The position numbers were made by a program, and so were the translations under genes. Positions 28,213 to 36,736 of a stretch of DNA of 64,000 nucleotides are shown piece after piece. The notes beneath the pieces are model-generated. The model was not told the origin of the DNA. It saw only the letters and a list, made by a program, of their open reading frames with translations, and did not search any database. The stretch covers positions 186,001-250,000 of the forward strand of contig NZ_JAEQNC010000007.1 of the NCBI RefSeq assembly GCF_016722925.1, given 5' to 3'. Numbering within the stretch: the stretch's first letter is position 1; each line of letters begins with the position of its first letter. The DNA is from Phytoamicus setariae (lineage in GTDB: Bacteria > Pseudomonadota > Alphaproteobacteria > Rhizobiales > Rhizobiaceae).

Positions 28213-29424
28213 CTAGAACAGGAAATCGGACCCGTTCAGGTCGTTGATGTTCACATCCTCGATCGTGATCTTGTGCTGGTTCGTTACCCTTATGACCACG
28301 TCTGCTCCGACCTGCGTCATGTGATGGGTATCCAGATCATTGAAGTTGGTGATCGCGGATACGGCGCGCAGATCGATGCGGTCATGCTGCGCACCGGTCG
28401 CCACGAAGTCGGTGATCACATCCTTGCCCATATTGTCGGCGAACACGAACGTATCTGCGGCAGCACCCCCGGTCAAAATATCAGCACCACCGCGACCGGC
28501 AAGCCTGTCACGGCCGCCCGACCCGTCGAGGTCATTGCCAGCGTTGTTGCCAGTCAGAAGATTGGCTGTGCCATTGCCAGTACCGTCGATGGCACCATTG
28601 CCGGAGAGCGTAAGCCGTTCGATATTTGCGCCGAGCGTATAGGTCACGCTTGAGAGGACCTTATCGACACCTCCACCAATTCCCTCATGCGGTGCAATTC
28701 CTGTATTGCCGAGGATATATGTGTCGTTGCCGAAGCCACCGAACACCTCGCCATTCAGCGTGCCACCGGCGGTATCGAACGTATCGTTGCCCCCAGACAG
28801 GGCGACATCACCGTTCAATGTGCCTCTGTTGATGACCTTGTCGTTGCCGGCACCGCCGACTACAGAGTTTTCCGTTCCGGTGATCGTGCCTGCACCGCCG
28901 TTGACCAGCTCACTCTTGTCTCCCGATCCGGTATCAAGATCGACTCCCACGCTACCGGCAACGTTTGCGTTGATGGTGCCAGTATTCGTGATCTCGCCAC
29001 CAGTACCCTCAATGCGAATCCCCGTCCCCGCACCGGTAATGTTGATCGTGCCCTGGTTCTCTACCTGGCTTTCATCGTCTGTGATACTGATGCCGAAAGC
29101 GGCCGCCTCGATAGTGCCGCCGTTGATATCAACTTGCGAGCTTTTGCCTGTCAGCACTATCGCCGAACCGTCCGAGTCTATGTCACCGGATTGTGTGATC
29201 ACAACCTTGGTATGGTTACCATTGATAAATACTGCATTGACTTGACCGGTGCTTTCGATGGTGCCGGCGACTCTGATGGTATTGCCGGTGAAAGCCGGCG
29301 CTCCAAAGAAAGCCGATTCACCCGAGACGCTGAACGTGTTACCGAGGCTTACAACCCACGTATCATTGTCGGCTTCGAGCAGTTGCTGCGTAGTCTTGCC
29401 TGCTGGTATCGTTTTGGTTGCCAT
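28213..29424 (-). CDS. Secreted RTX-type calcium-binding protein with beta-solenoid body
   Basis: This 403-residue acidic protein is built of short Gly/Asn/Thr-rich turns. Residues about 50-190 form solenoid-like repeats (QVENQGTINITGAGTGIRIE, EITNTGTINANVAGSVGVDL). Later come RTX nonapeptide-like turns (GGAGNDKVINRG, GGFGNDTYILG, GGRDRLAGRGGADILTGGAA). The end DLNGSDFLF, hydrophobic after an acidic tract, fits a type I secretion signal; there is no N-terminal signal peptide. Rhizobia export such proteins by PrsDE; no transporter is in this window. The ATG at 29424 has GGGAG ahead. The role, adhesion or EPS binding, is inference from its place beside the polysaccharide island. Confidence 0.8.
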   Translation of the reverse strand: MATKTIPAGKTTQQLLEADNDTWVVSLGNTFSVSGESAFFGAPAFTGNTIRVAGTIESTGQVNAVFINGNHTKVVITQSGDIDSDGSAIVLTGKSSQVDINGGTIEAAAFGISITDDESQVENQGTINITGAGTGIRIEGTGGEITNTGTINANVAGSVGVDLDTGSGDKSELVNGGAGTITGTENSVVGGAGNDKVINRGTLNGDVALSGGNDTFDTAGGTLNGEVFGGFGNDTYILGNTGIAPHEGIGGGVDKVLSSVTYTLGANIERLTLSGNGAIDGTGNGTANLLTGNNAGNDLDGSGGRDRLAGRGGADILTGGAAADTFVFADNMGKDVITDFVATGAQHDRIDLRAVSAITNFNDLDTHHMTQVGADVVIRVTNQHKITIEDVNINDLNGSDFLF

Positions 29425-29805
29425 GTTCTTGAACTCCCGCTTTACTGTGCCGTGCATTCCACGGCGGACACAATTCGGATTCTCAATGAAACAGTCGGCT
29501 GTGAGACTACATGAACGACCAGTATATTCAAAAGTGTTATTTGAGCTAATTGCTAATATTTAGACCAGAAATGATCCTTTGCTCGCAGGCCATACCCAAC
29601 ACTTGTATGACCCGAAGATGTCTCGACTTTTGCGTTCATGAAAAAACCGGATGATGTAGGTTGCCGCAATTTGCAGCGCGCCATAACTGCCGGCGCGCCA
29701 GTAAAATCGCGAAATATTACAAATCGTGGAATTTGTGCTTTGCGGCACAATCACGGAATGCACCTCTCGGCAGCATCTCGCCCTGCGTTCAAGCCGCTTT
29801 TACCC
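29425..29805. other. Gene-free stretch between the RTX gene and lpsL
   Basis: No coding frame stands out. The half nearest the RTX gene is AT-rich and should hold its promoter. The other half contains a perfect seven-bp inverted repeat GCGCGCC / GGCGCGC with a nine-base spacer (29676-29698), a possible terminator for the lpsL transcript, with a T-rich tract about 30 bases further on the minus strand. Confidence 0.5.
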
Positions 29806-30825
29806 TTACCGCACCAGTTCCGCCTGCACCTGCCGATACCATTCGACAAATGCGGCAATTCCGGTTTTCAGGTCCGTATCCGGCTGATAACCGGTCAGCG
29901 CGTAAAGCAAATCAGGTGCAGCGAAGGTGCGCGGGACGTCGCCCTTTTGCATCGGCAGCATCTTGTGGCTGGTTTTCTTGCCGAGCACCTCTTCGAGCAC
30001 GGTGACGAAATCCATCAGCCCCTGCGGCTGGCCGCCGCCGATATTGACAACCCGATAGGGGGCGACTTTCGACAGCGTATCGATGCCGGCAGGATCGTGC
30101 ACCCTGTTGGCTTCGGCGGGAACGATCGCGCTCAGTCGTACGATGCCTTCGACCAGATCGTCGATGAAGGTGAAATCGCGGCTCATCTGGCCTTCACCGT
30201 AGATCTCGATCTCATGGTTCTCCAGGATTGCCTTGGTGAATTTGAACAGGGCCATGTCGGGCCTACCCCAGGGACCATAGACCGTGAAGAACCGGAATAC
30301 CGTCGTGGGGATCTTGTGCAGGTGCGACTGGCAATGCGCCATTGCCTCCATGCTCTTCTTCGTTGCGGCGTAGATCGTCAGAGGCTCGTCGGCCCGGTCA
30401 GTCTCGCGGAAGGGGATGGAATCGTTCGCGCCATACACTGACGAGGTGGACGCCAGCAGCAGATGTTTGCACTCAGCCTTTCGGGCCGACTCCAGCAGGT
30501 TCCATGAACCGATGAGATTGGACTGGATGTAGGCGTCCGGGTTCTCCAGGCTATAGCGGACACCGGCCTGGGCCGCCAGATGGACGATGACATCCGGCCT
30601 GGACGTACCGATCGCATCCTCCAAATGCTGGCGATCCTCGAGCATGGCGATATGCGGCTCGAATGTCTCGAACTGCTTGAGCGCCGCATGCCGCGCTTCC
30701 TTTAGCCGAACATCATAATAGGGTGTCATCCCGTCGTAACCGGAAACCTGATGTCCCGCTTCGAGCAGCCGTCGCGCGAGGTGAAAGCCGATAAAGCCGG
30801 CCGTGCCGGTTATGAAATATTTCAT
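29806..30825 (-). CDS. lpsL: UDP-glucuronate 4-epimerase
   Basis: This 339-residue extended short-chain dehydrogenase has the NAD-binding [19 protein letters not shown] at the N terminus. It has the catalytic Ser region STSSVYG and the Tyr-Lys pair in [13 protein letters not shown], and the typical [18 protein letters not shown]. It converts UDP-glucuronate to UDP-galacturonate in the cytoplasm. It follows the UDP-glucose dehydrogenase gene by 11 bases, so the two form the route UDP-glucose to UDP-glucuronate to UDP-galacturonate, as in the rkpK-lpsL pair of Sinorhizobium. Confidence 0.9.
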   Translation of the reverse strand: MKYFITGTAGFIGFHLARRLLEAGHQVSGYDGMTPYYDVRLKEARHAALKQFETFEPHIAMLEDRQHLEDAIGTSRPDVIVHLAAQAGVRYSLENPDAYIQSNLIGSWNLLESARKAECKHLLLASTSSVYGANDSIPFRETDRADEPLTIYAATKKSMEAMAHCQSHLHKIPTTVFRFFTVYGPWGRPDMALFKFTKAILENHEIEIYGEGQMSRDFTFIDDLVEGIVRLSAIVPAEANRVHDPAGIDTLSKVAPYRVVNIGGGQPQGLMDFVTVLEEVLGKKTSHKMLPMQKGDVPRTFAAPDLLYALTGYQPDTDLKTGIAAFVEWYRQVQAELVR

Positions 30826-30836
30826 CTATAATTGCC

Positions 30837-32138
30837 TCAACGTCCGACGCCGACATAACTGAAACCATGTGGGGTAACTTCGCTGTCTCGATAGACATTC
30901 CTGAGATCGACGAGCACAGGGCTCTTCATCAGTTCCTTGAGGCGTGGGAAATCCAGGGCGCGGAAAACATCCCATTCCGTGACGATCACCAGCGCATCGG
31001 CTCCCTCCGCGATGTCATAGGCGCTGGCGCCGTAGGTGACATTGCCGAGAAAGCTTCTGGCAGCCTCCATGCCCTCGGGATCGTGGGCATGCACGATTGC
31101 GCCGGCATCCTGCAGGGCCTGAATGATCGACAGCGATGGTGCCTCGCGCATGTCGTCGGTATTGGGTTTGAATGTCAGGCCCAGCACGGCAATTTTTTTG
31201 TCGCGAACGCTGCCATTGCAGGCGGCCACCACCTTGCGGGCCATCGCCCTTTTGCGCTTGTCGTTGAAGTTGACCGTCGCCTCTATCAACCCGAGGGAAA
31301 TATCGTTGTCCTGTGCGGTCTTTACGAGCGCCAGCGTATCCTTCGGAAAGCAGGATCCACCATATCCAGGGCCGGCATGCAGGAACTTGTCGCCGATCCG
31401 TTTGTCGAGACCGATACCCTTCGCTACCTTCTGTACGTCTGCGCCCACTTTCTCGCAGAGATCGGCAATCTCGTTGATGAAGGTGATCTTCATGGCAAGG
31501 AAAGCGTTGCCGGCGTACTTGATGAGTTCCGACGTCCGCCGCTCGCAAACCAGGATCGGCGCTTCATTGAGATAGAGCGGCCGATAGACCGCCCGCATCA
31601 CATCTGCGGCGCGCTCGCTGTCAGTGCCGATAACGATGCGGTCCGGACGTTTGAAATCCGAAATCGCCGCACCTTCCCGAAGAAATTCGGGATTGGAGAC
31701 CACCTCGATATCGGCATCCGGATTGACGCGCTTGACGATCCGCTCGACTTCATCGCCGGTACCGACAGGAACCGTCGACTTCGTCACCACGACGGTATAG
31801 CCGGTCGCGGCACGGGCCACCTCTTCGGCAGCCGCATAGACATAGGCAAGGTCGGCATGGCCGTCACCGCGCCGCGACGGCGTGCCGACCGCGATGAACA
31901 CCACATCGGCATCCTGGACCGCATCGGCAAGATCGAGCGAGAACTTCAACCGCCCGGAACTGACATTGTTCTGGACGATTTCGGCGAGCCCAGGCTCATA
32001 GATCGGCATGACGCCATTGCGCAAAGCATCGATCTTTGCCTCAACCTTGTCGACGCAGACCACATCATGTCCGAAATCCGCAAAACACGCTCCGGATACG
32101 AGACCCACGTATCCTGAACCAATCATGACAAGACGCAT
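30837..32138 (-). CDS. rkpK: UDP-glucose 6-dehydrogenase
   Basis: This 433-residue UDP-glucose dehydrogenase has the NAD motif GSGYVGLVSGACFADFGH at 8-25 and the catalytic Cys263 in GYGGSCFPKD. It makes UDP-glucuronate for acidic surface polysaccharides. The ATG at 32138 is chosen because family members start MRLVMIGSGYVG and GGATGG lies six bases upstream. It is first in the transcript with lpsL. The palindrome at 32181-32196 lies in its promoter region. Confidence 0.92.
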   Translation of the reverse strand: MRLVMIGSGYVGLVSGACFADFGHDVVCVDKVEAKIDALRNGVMPIYEPGLAEIVQNNVSSGRLKFSLDLADAVQDADVVFIAVGTPSRRGDGHADLAYVYAAAEEVARAATGYTVVVTKSTVPVGTGDEVERIVKRVNPDADIEVVSNPEFLREGAAISDFKRPDRIVIGTDSERAADVMRAVYRPLYLNEAPILVCERRTSELIKYAGNAFLAMKITFINEIADLCEKVGADVQKVAKGIGLDKRIGDKFLHAGPGYGGSCFPKDTLALVKTAQDNDISLGLIEATVNFNDKRKRAMARKVVAACNGSVRDKKIAVLGLTFKPNTDDMREAPSLSIIQALQDAGAIVHAHDPEGMEAARSFLGNVTYGASAYDIAEGADALVIVTEWDVFRALDFPRLKELMKSPVLVDLRNVYRDSEVTPHGFSYVGVGR

Positions 32139-32547
32139 ATTCGACCATCCGTTCTTTGATACATTTCCTTGCATATTTCGGTGACGAATTTGTCACAAGC
32201 CGAAACGCACAATAGAAATATAATAAATCCCTGATATAACAAAACAACAGTCCACAGTTTGCATTTATTAGGTTAACGTGCACATTATGAACGCGACTTC
32301 GGGTCAAATTTGATTTGCTCTTGTCCCGATTAGTCAACTAACGTGTAGGCATGGCAGCAGTAAACCGTGTATTTTGGCAATGGGCCTTCTCTGTCAAGGA
32401 TGCAGCGGTTGGGGAATGAAATCTGCATAAGCCTGTCGCTCGGCATAGCGAAACGGTCAGCCACTCCTCACGCTGACCGCCGTGGCCTGCCCGACAGAGA
32501 ATTTTACAGCATACATTTCTGCCTCGGACGTCATCGGGAACGCGTAC
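32139..32547. other. Divergent promoter region between rkpK and the GMC oxidoreductase gene
   Basis: There is no convincing gene. It is AT-rich near rkpK, with the GTGAC palindrome at 32181-32196. It should contain promoters for both flanking genes. A frame open upstream of the GMC start (from 32482) lacks a ribosome site and is treated as non-coding. Confidence 0.5.
32181..32196. promoter_or_regulatory. Near-perfect palindrome upstream of rkpK
   Basis: GTGACGAATTTGTCAC has arms GTGAC / GTCAC and inner AATT, with one mismatched pair. Its edge is 43 bases upstream of the rkpK start codon. It looks like a dimer operator, but I cannot name the regulator. The spacing does not fit a CRP site. Confidence 0.4.
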
Positions 32548-34125
32548 ATGAGCATAGTTGTCGGCAGGGATCTTCCGTCGGAAATCCAGTTGGATATCTG
32601 CATAATTGGTGCGGGCGCCGGGGGCCTGAGCCTCGCATCAAACTTTCTTAACAGCAAGCTTAAGGTAGGCATCCTTGAAAGCGGCGGAAACGGTGGCCGA
32701 CCGCTTTCATACGAACCGGACCCGGAGCCGCCTTCGGGGCTGACCTATGCGCCTCTGTCCACGTGCCGTCTGCGAGGTTTCGGCGGAAGCACGCAGACAC
32801 TCGGCTGGGGCGGCTTTTGCAAGCCACTCGACCCACAGGATTTCGTCAGTCGTCCCTGGGTCGCCGATAGCGGCTGGCCCTTCGGGGTCGAGCATCTGCG
32901 GCCCTTCTACGACCGGGCACGCGTGACGCTCGGACTGGATGACATTGACGTATTTGCCGGGCGCAACCATCTCTTTCCAGACCGTTCGGCGCTTGTTTCA
33001 GCGGACAAGGTCGAGCTTTGCCCGAACTATCGCCTTGGGAGACACATGCATGATCCGGTCGAGCGGTCCACCGCAGTCAATGTCCTTACGCATGTACGAG
33101 TGCTGATGCTGGAATATGCCGACGACGGCAACACCATCCGCGCCGCCATATGCGCCGATGCGGAAGACCGTCGTTTCCGCGTTGTCGCAAAGGCGTTTGT
33201 GGTCGCGGCCGGCGGCATCGAGAACGCCCGCCTGCTGCTGGTGAGCAACCAGGCGGCCGGGCGGCCGCAAGGTCTTGTGGGTGCCTACTTCATGGACCAT
33301 CCACGCTTTACCATCGGCACGTTGACGCCCGCCAACGGCAAAGTTCGTGGTGTTCTTGCCCATCTCGATCGCATTCGCGTGGCCAGACGACAACGCATCG
33401 CCCGCAAACTGAAGATCTGGCGAAATCATCATTACCTCGTCAACGGGCTCACCCTGCCCTTCGAGGTGCAGGAACGCGAGAAGCTGCTCAATTACCGTGC
33501 CTGGGTCGAGCCATCCTATGTGGGGCAGAACCCGGAGACTCTCGACATGCTCCGGTCGTTCTTCCTCGAGCATCGCGACCAGTCGATATTGAACGGCAAG
33601 CTGGCCGGGCCGGGCCTGCTGCTAAGACACCTCAGTTGGACGAAGGGTATGCATTTCATTCGGCCTCTGGCATTGGTCAGCAACTTTCGCTTGCACCATT
33701 TCATGGAGCCCGAGCCGCTCGCCGCCAGCGCGGTCAGCCTGTCATCGGCCAAAGATCGCCACGGCATGCCTCTTGCGTCGTTGTCATGGCAACTTTCCGC
33801 GTCCACATTTACCAGTCTCCGCAAGACAATCCATATGCTTCAGCAGGAGTTGCAACACTCGGGGCTCGGCCGGCTGGATGTGGCACCCGAGGAATGGGAA
33901 CAGCTCAAGCGGCCGATGTGGACCTGGCACCATATGGGCACGACACGCATGCACACTGACCCTGCCAAGGGCGTGGTCGATGCAGACTGCCGGGTTCATG
34001 GCGTCGGCAATCTTTTCATCGCCGGCAGTTCCGTGTTCCCCACGGTTGGCAACGACACGCCGACTCTGACGATCGTTGCCCTGGCGCACCGGCTGGCCGA
34101 TCATGTGCTGAAATTCGTAAGCTGA
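32548..34125 (+). CDS. GMC-family FAD oxidoreductase
   Basis: This 525-residue protein has the FAD-binding ICIIGAGAGGLSLASNFL at the N terminus, LRGFGGSTQTLGWGGF in the flavin-ring region, and a GMC C-terminal domain. The C-terminal domain has the catalytic His in HHMGTTRMHTDP and ends GNDTPTLTIVALAHRLADH. Such enzymes oxidise alcohols or sugars. GGGAA lies eight bases before the ATG at 32548. It is convergent with the epimerase gene and overlaps its end by 25 bases. It is a single-gene transcript in a polysaccharide island, so sugar or lipid-linked-sugar oxidation is possible, but no substrate can be assigned. Confidence 0.85.
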   Translation: MSIVVGRDLPSEIQLDICIIGAGAGGLSLASNFLNSKLKVGILESGGNGGRPLSYEPDPEPPSGLTYAPLSTCRLRGFGGSTQTLGWGGFCKPLDPQDFVSRPWVADSGWPFGVEHLRPFYDRARVTLGLDDIDVFAGRNHLFPDRSALVSADKVELCPNYRLGRHMHDPVERSTAVNVLTHVRVLMLEYADDGNTIRAAICADAEDRRFRVVAKAFVVAAGGIENARLLLVSNQAAGRPQGLVGAYFMDHPRFTIGTLTPANGKVRGVLAHLDRIRVARRQRIARKLKIWRNHHYLVNGLTLPFEVQEREKLLNYRAWVEPSYVGQNPETLDMLRSFFLEHRDQSILNGKLAGPGLLLRHLSWTKGMHFIRPLALVSNFRLHHFMEPEPLAASAVSLSSAKDRHGMPLASLSWQLSASTFTSLRKTIHMLQQELQHSGLGRLDVAPEEWEQLKRPMWTWHHMGTTRMHTDPAKGVVDADCRVHGVGNLFIAGSSVFPTVGNDTPTLTIVALAHRLADHVLKFVS

Positions 34126-35024
34126 CCGGTTCGCTCCCAGGCGGCCAATCCGTCCTCAAGCCGCGCCGGCCTGTACCCGAGCATATCGGACGCCTTGGCA
34201 ATGTCCAGGGCAGCAAAGCCATGCGGTTCCGCCGTGCCCTCCACCACGATGAGGCTGCGGTCTGCGCCGACAATGCGGGCAATGGCATGCGCGACATCGA
34301 GCGAGGATCGTGCCTCGCCGGTTCCTACATTGAATATCCCCGCTGCCTTCATATCGACCGCACGCAAAGCCAAGTCTGCGACATCGTCGGCGTAAACCAG
34401 ATCGACGCAGTAGGCGCCGCCGTTCTGGACCGTCACGGTTTCTCCGCTCGCCAGACGCCGAATGAAGTTTGGCAGCATCCCCCTGCCGTGCATTCCCGGT
34501 CCATAAACCGATGCGAGCCGTAAAACGGTGACGTCCAGACCTCGACTCTTGCCCAGCGCCTGCACGCAGAGCTCACCTGCAAGCTTGCTCGCGAGATAAT
34601 AGGTTGCCCTCCCCATCGGATAGGTCGAGGCATCCTCCGACGCCAGAGTTGCTTTGGTGGAATAGATCTGCCCGGAACTGAAATAGACGAACTGTCCGAT
34701 CCCCTGGTCAGCGGCCTGTGACGCCAACGACAGGGAGCTTAATGCATTGGCCTCGAAACAGCGCGCCGCCTCGCCCGGATCTTCGAAGTTGCGGGGTATC
34801 GTCGCCGCAAGGTGACATATTGCATCCGCATCCCCGACGGCGGGAAGACTGTCGCCGAATTCCCAGGTTCGGATGGACAAACCCGGTCTGTCGCGGCGCT
34901 GGATCTTGCCGGGATCTCGCGCCAGCGCCACCACTTCCATGCCCCGATCGAGGGCGGCATCCAGCAGCCGACCGCCGATGAAGCCTGTGGCGCCGGTGAT
35001 CACCAGTCGCTTTGCCTGCCGCAT
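34101..35024 (-). CDS. NAD-dependent epimerase/dehydratase (extended SDR)
   Basis: This 307-residue SDR has the NAD motif ITGATGFIGGRLLDAALDRG, the catalytic Ser in VYFSSGQIYS and the Tyr-x3-Lys in TYYLASKLAGELC. It probably changes the configuration or oxidation state of a nucleotide sugar for the polysaccharide. The ATG at 35024 has GGAGGG upstream. It is the last gene of the minus-strand operon 34101-41579, 25 bases after the ATP-grasp gene. The exact sugar is unknown. Confidence 0.82.
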   Translation of the reverse strand: MRQAKRLVITGATGFIGGRLLDAALDRGMEVVALARDPGKIQRRDRPGLSIRTWEFGDSLPAVGDADAICHLAATIPRNFEDPGEAARCFEANALSSLSLASQAADQGIGQFVYFSSGQIYSTKATLASEDASTYPMGRATYYLASKLAGELCVQALGKSRGLDVTVLRLASVYGPGMHGRGMLPNFIRRLASGETVTVQNGGAYCVDLVYADDVADLALRAVDMKAAGIFNVGTGEARSSLDVAHAIARIVGADRSLIVVEGTAEPHGFAALDIAKASDMLGYRPARLEDGLAAWERTGQLTNFST

Positions 35025-35049
35025 CGCTTTGCCTCCCTCCAATTCCGCG

Positions 35050-36021
35050 TCACGACGCCTGAATGACATCGTCGTTGCGCAGCACCGTCTCCGACCAGTG
35101 CCGCAGGATCGTCACGTCAAGCAGATCGGGCTGGGTGACCGGCTCTCCGGTGAGGATGTACCGTATGCACATCTCGACTTCGTTGAACCCGGCATGATAA
35201 CGCACGCCGGTGGTGCCGGAAAACCGTCCGTTGATCTCGAATATGCGAGGCACGCCTTCGTCCAGCCGGAATTGGAAATTTGCCGGGCCATAGGCTCCGA
35301 GCGCATTGGCGGCTTCCTCGACAGCCCTGTTGAGATCCGAGTAGGGCTGCGTGAAGGCACGATAGGTGTTTCCATCGCGCAGGTCGCGCCGCATGACGAT
35401 GGAAGCGCGGCAAACCCCGTCGAATGTTATTGTTCCCGCCGTGTACTCTGTCTGGTCCGTACCCACATGTTTCTGGATGACAACATCCGGCTGCTCGTGG
35501 ATCGCCCGCTGCAAGCGATCCATATCCCTGATGACGCTGAAACCGATCGAACGCGCGCCGACGCGCGGCTTGACGATCAACGGAAATCCGACCTCGGCAA
35601 TCAAGGCTTCCTCATCTCCTGGCAGGCATGAGGGAACATAACCGAGCCCCTTGTTTCGCAGGAACTCGGCTGTCAGCCACTTGTCGTCGGCAATGGAGAC
35701 CACTTCGGGCGAACTGATGATGACATGGGTATCGAAATCCCTCTCGATGGCCAGACGGTTGGCGGCCATGGTGTGCAGTTCGACGTCGGTGCCGGGAATG
35801 ACGATATCAGGCCGCTCGCGTTCGATGACGGTCCGAAGTTGCTCCAGGTAATCAGGCGCGCTCGCCATCGGCAGAAGATGCGCCTTTTCCCCCCAGTAAA
35901 GCCCCGCCGACAACGGATTTGGATCGGCCGTGACGATCGTCGCGCCCAGCGTCGAATGCTTGAGCGCCCGGATAACGCCCTGGCCAAGAAGCGCACCAGC
36001 GCCGGTGACGAAAACTTTCAC
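35050..36021 (-). CDS. ATP-grasp ligase, carbamoyl-phosphate-synthase-like
   Basis: This 323-residue ATP-grasp protein has an N-terminal Rossmann-like part (MKVFVTGAGALLGQGVIRAL) and a central ATP-grasp with PLIVKPRVGARSIGFSVI. The Mg-binding RIFEINGRFSGTTGVRYHAGF is close to the CarB-like family. Such enzymes join a carboxylate to an amine through an acyl phosphate. Its ATG overlaps the PHP gene stop by four bases. In this operon it may put an amino-acid or carboxylate amide on an amino sugar, which is inference from context. Confidence 0.8.
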   Translation of the reverse strand: MKVFVTGAGALLGQGVIRALKHSTLGATIVTADPNPLSAGLYWGEKAHLLPMASAPDYLEQLRTVIERERPDIVIPGTDVELHTMAANRLAIERDFDTHVIISSPEVVSIADDKWLTAEFLRNKGLGYVPSCLPGDEEALIAEVGFPLIVKPRVGARSIGFSVIRDMDRLQRAIHEQPDVVIQKHVGTDQTEYTAGTITFDGVCRASIVMRRDLRDGNTYRAFTQPYSDLNRAVEEAANALGAYGPANFQFRLDEGVPRIFEINGRFSGTTGVRYHAGFNEVEMCIRYILTGEPVTQPDLLDVTILRHWSETVLRNDDVIQAS

Positions 36022-36734
36022 GATTGTCCAATCCCCATCTGTTTCAGTCTGTCGCGGCAGCGGGCCAGTTCATCCAGCTTGTGCGCATCCGACCCGATCG
36101 ACACGATCGGGTCGATTTCCCGGCAGAGTTCGATAAATCGTTCCATATTGACGAGGTAGGACGAGTTGATCTCGATGGCGATGCCGCGCTCGAGCGTGGC
36201 TAGCATCATCTGCCGGAAATAGTTTTCCGGAAACTCGCCATGCCTGCGCTGGTACATCCCTCCGGGATGACCAAGAACATCGATCGGTGCATTGCGGATC
36301 ATGCCCATCGATAGCCGGAATTCGATATCGGCCGTTTGCTCGGGCGAAAGCGTCTTGAAGTCGAGGTATCCACCAGCTCCATCGGGAAACCGATGCACCA
36401 CACCAAGCACGATGTCGGACGCGGCAAGCACATCGGCAGAAATATCGAGCGTCCCCTCCTCGTCCATCGCCTTGGTTTCGGCGCCGACGAACACCGTCAT
36501 CTCCGGATGGAGCGTGGAGACCGCCCGAATTTCCCGGACGAACTCAGCAAACCAGTCGGTATCCTTGCGGACATGTTCCGTAAAAGCCAGGGCCGCGAGC
36601 CCGCGTTTCGAGGCCACATCAAGCACATCGCTGGAAGTCGCCTGCCCGTCCGTCCAGCTCGTATGCACCTGATACTCGACATTGACACTGGCGGCATCGA
36701 GTTGGCTAAAGCGGCAGAAGACGGGCTTGGCCAT
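36018..36734 (-). CDS. PHP-domain hydrolase with altered first metal motif
   Basis: This 238-residue PHP protein is of the histidinol-phosphatase/polymerase type. Usual motifs can be followed: VEYQVHTSWTDG (20-30), FTEH with His54, GAETK with Glu86, GVVH with His114, GHPGG with His156, and GSDAH with Asp216 and His218. The first motif, normally HxH, reads Gln22-x-His24, so one metal ligand is changed. The ATG at 36734 follows GGAGG inside the DegT gene and lies two bases from its stop. It is probably a phosphoesterase in sugar precursor synthesis. Confidence 0.8.
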   Translation of the reverse strand: MAKPVFCRFSQLDAASVNVEYQVHTSWTDGQATSSDVLDVASKRGLAALAFTEHVRKDTDWFAEFVREIRAVSTLHPEMTVFVGAETKAMDEEGTLDISADVLAASDIVLGVVHRFPDGAGGYLDFKTLSPEQTADIEFRLSMGMIRNAPIDVLGHPGGMYQRRHGEFPENYFRQMMLATLERGIAIEINSSYLVNMERFIELCREIDPIVSIGSDAHKLDELARCRDRLKQMGIGQS

Positions 36735-36736
36735 GG

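Noticed and set aside
30867-32117. 416-codon open frame on the plus strand opposite rkpK
   Set aside because: It is entirely antisense to a well-conserved UDP-glucose dehydrogenase and has no motif of its own.
32181-32196. CRP/cAMP binding site before rkpK
   Set aside because: The TGTGA and TCAC half-sites are eight bases apart instead of six.
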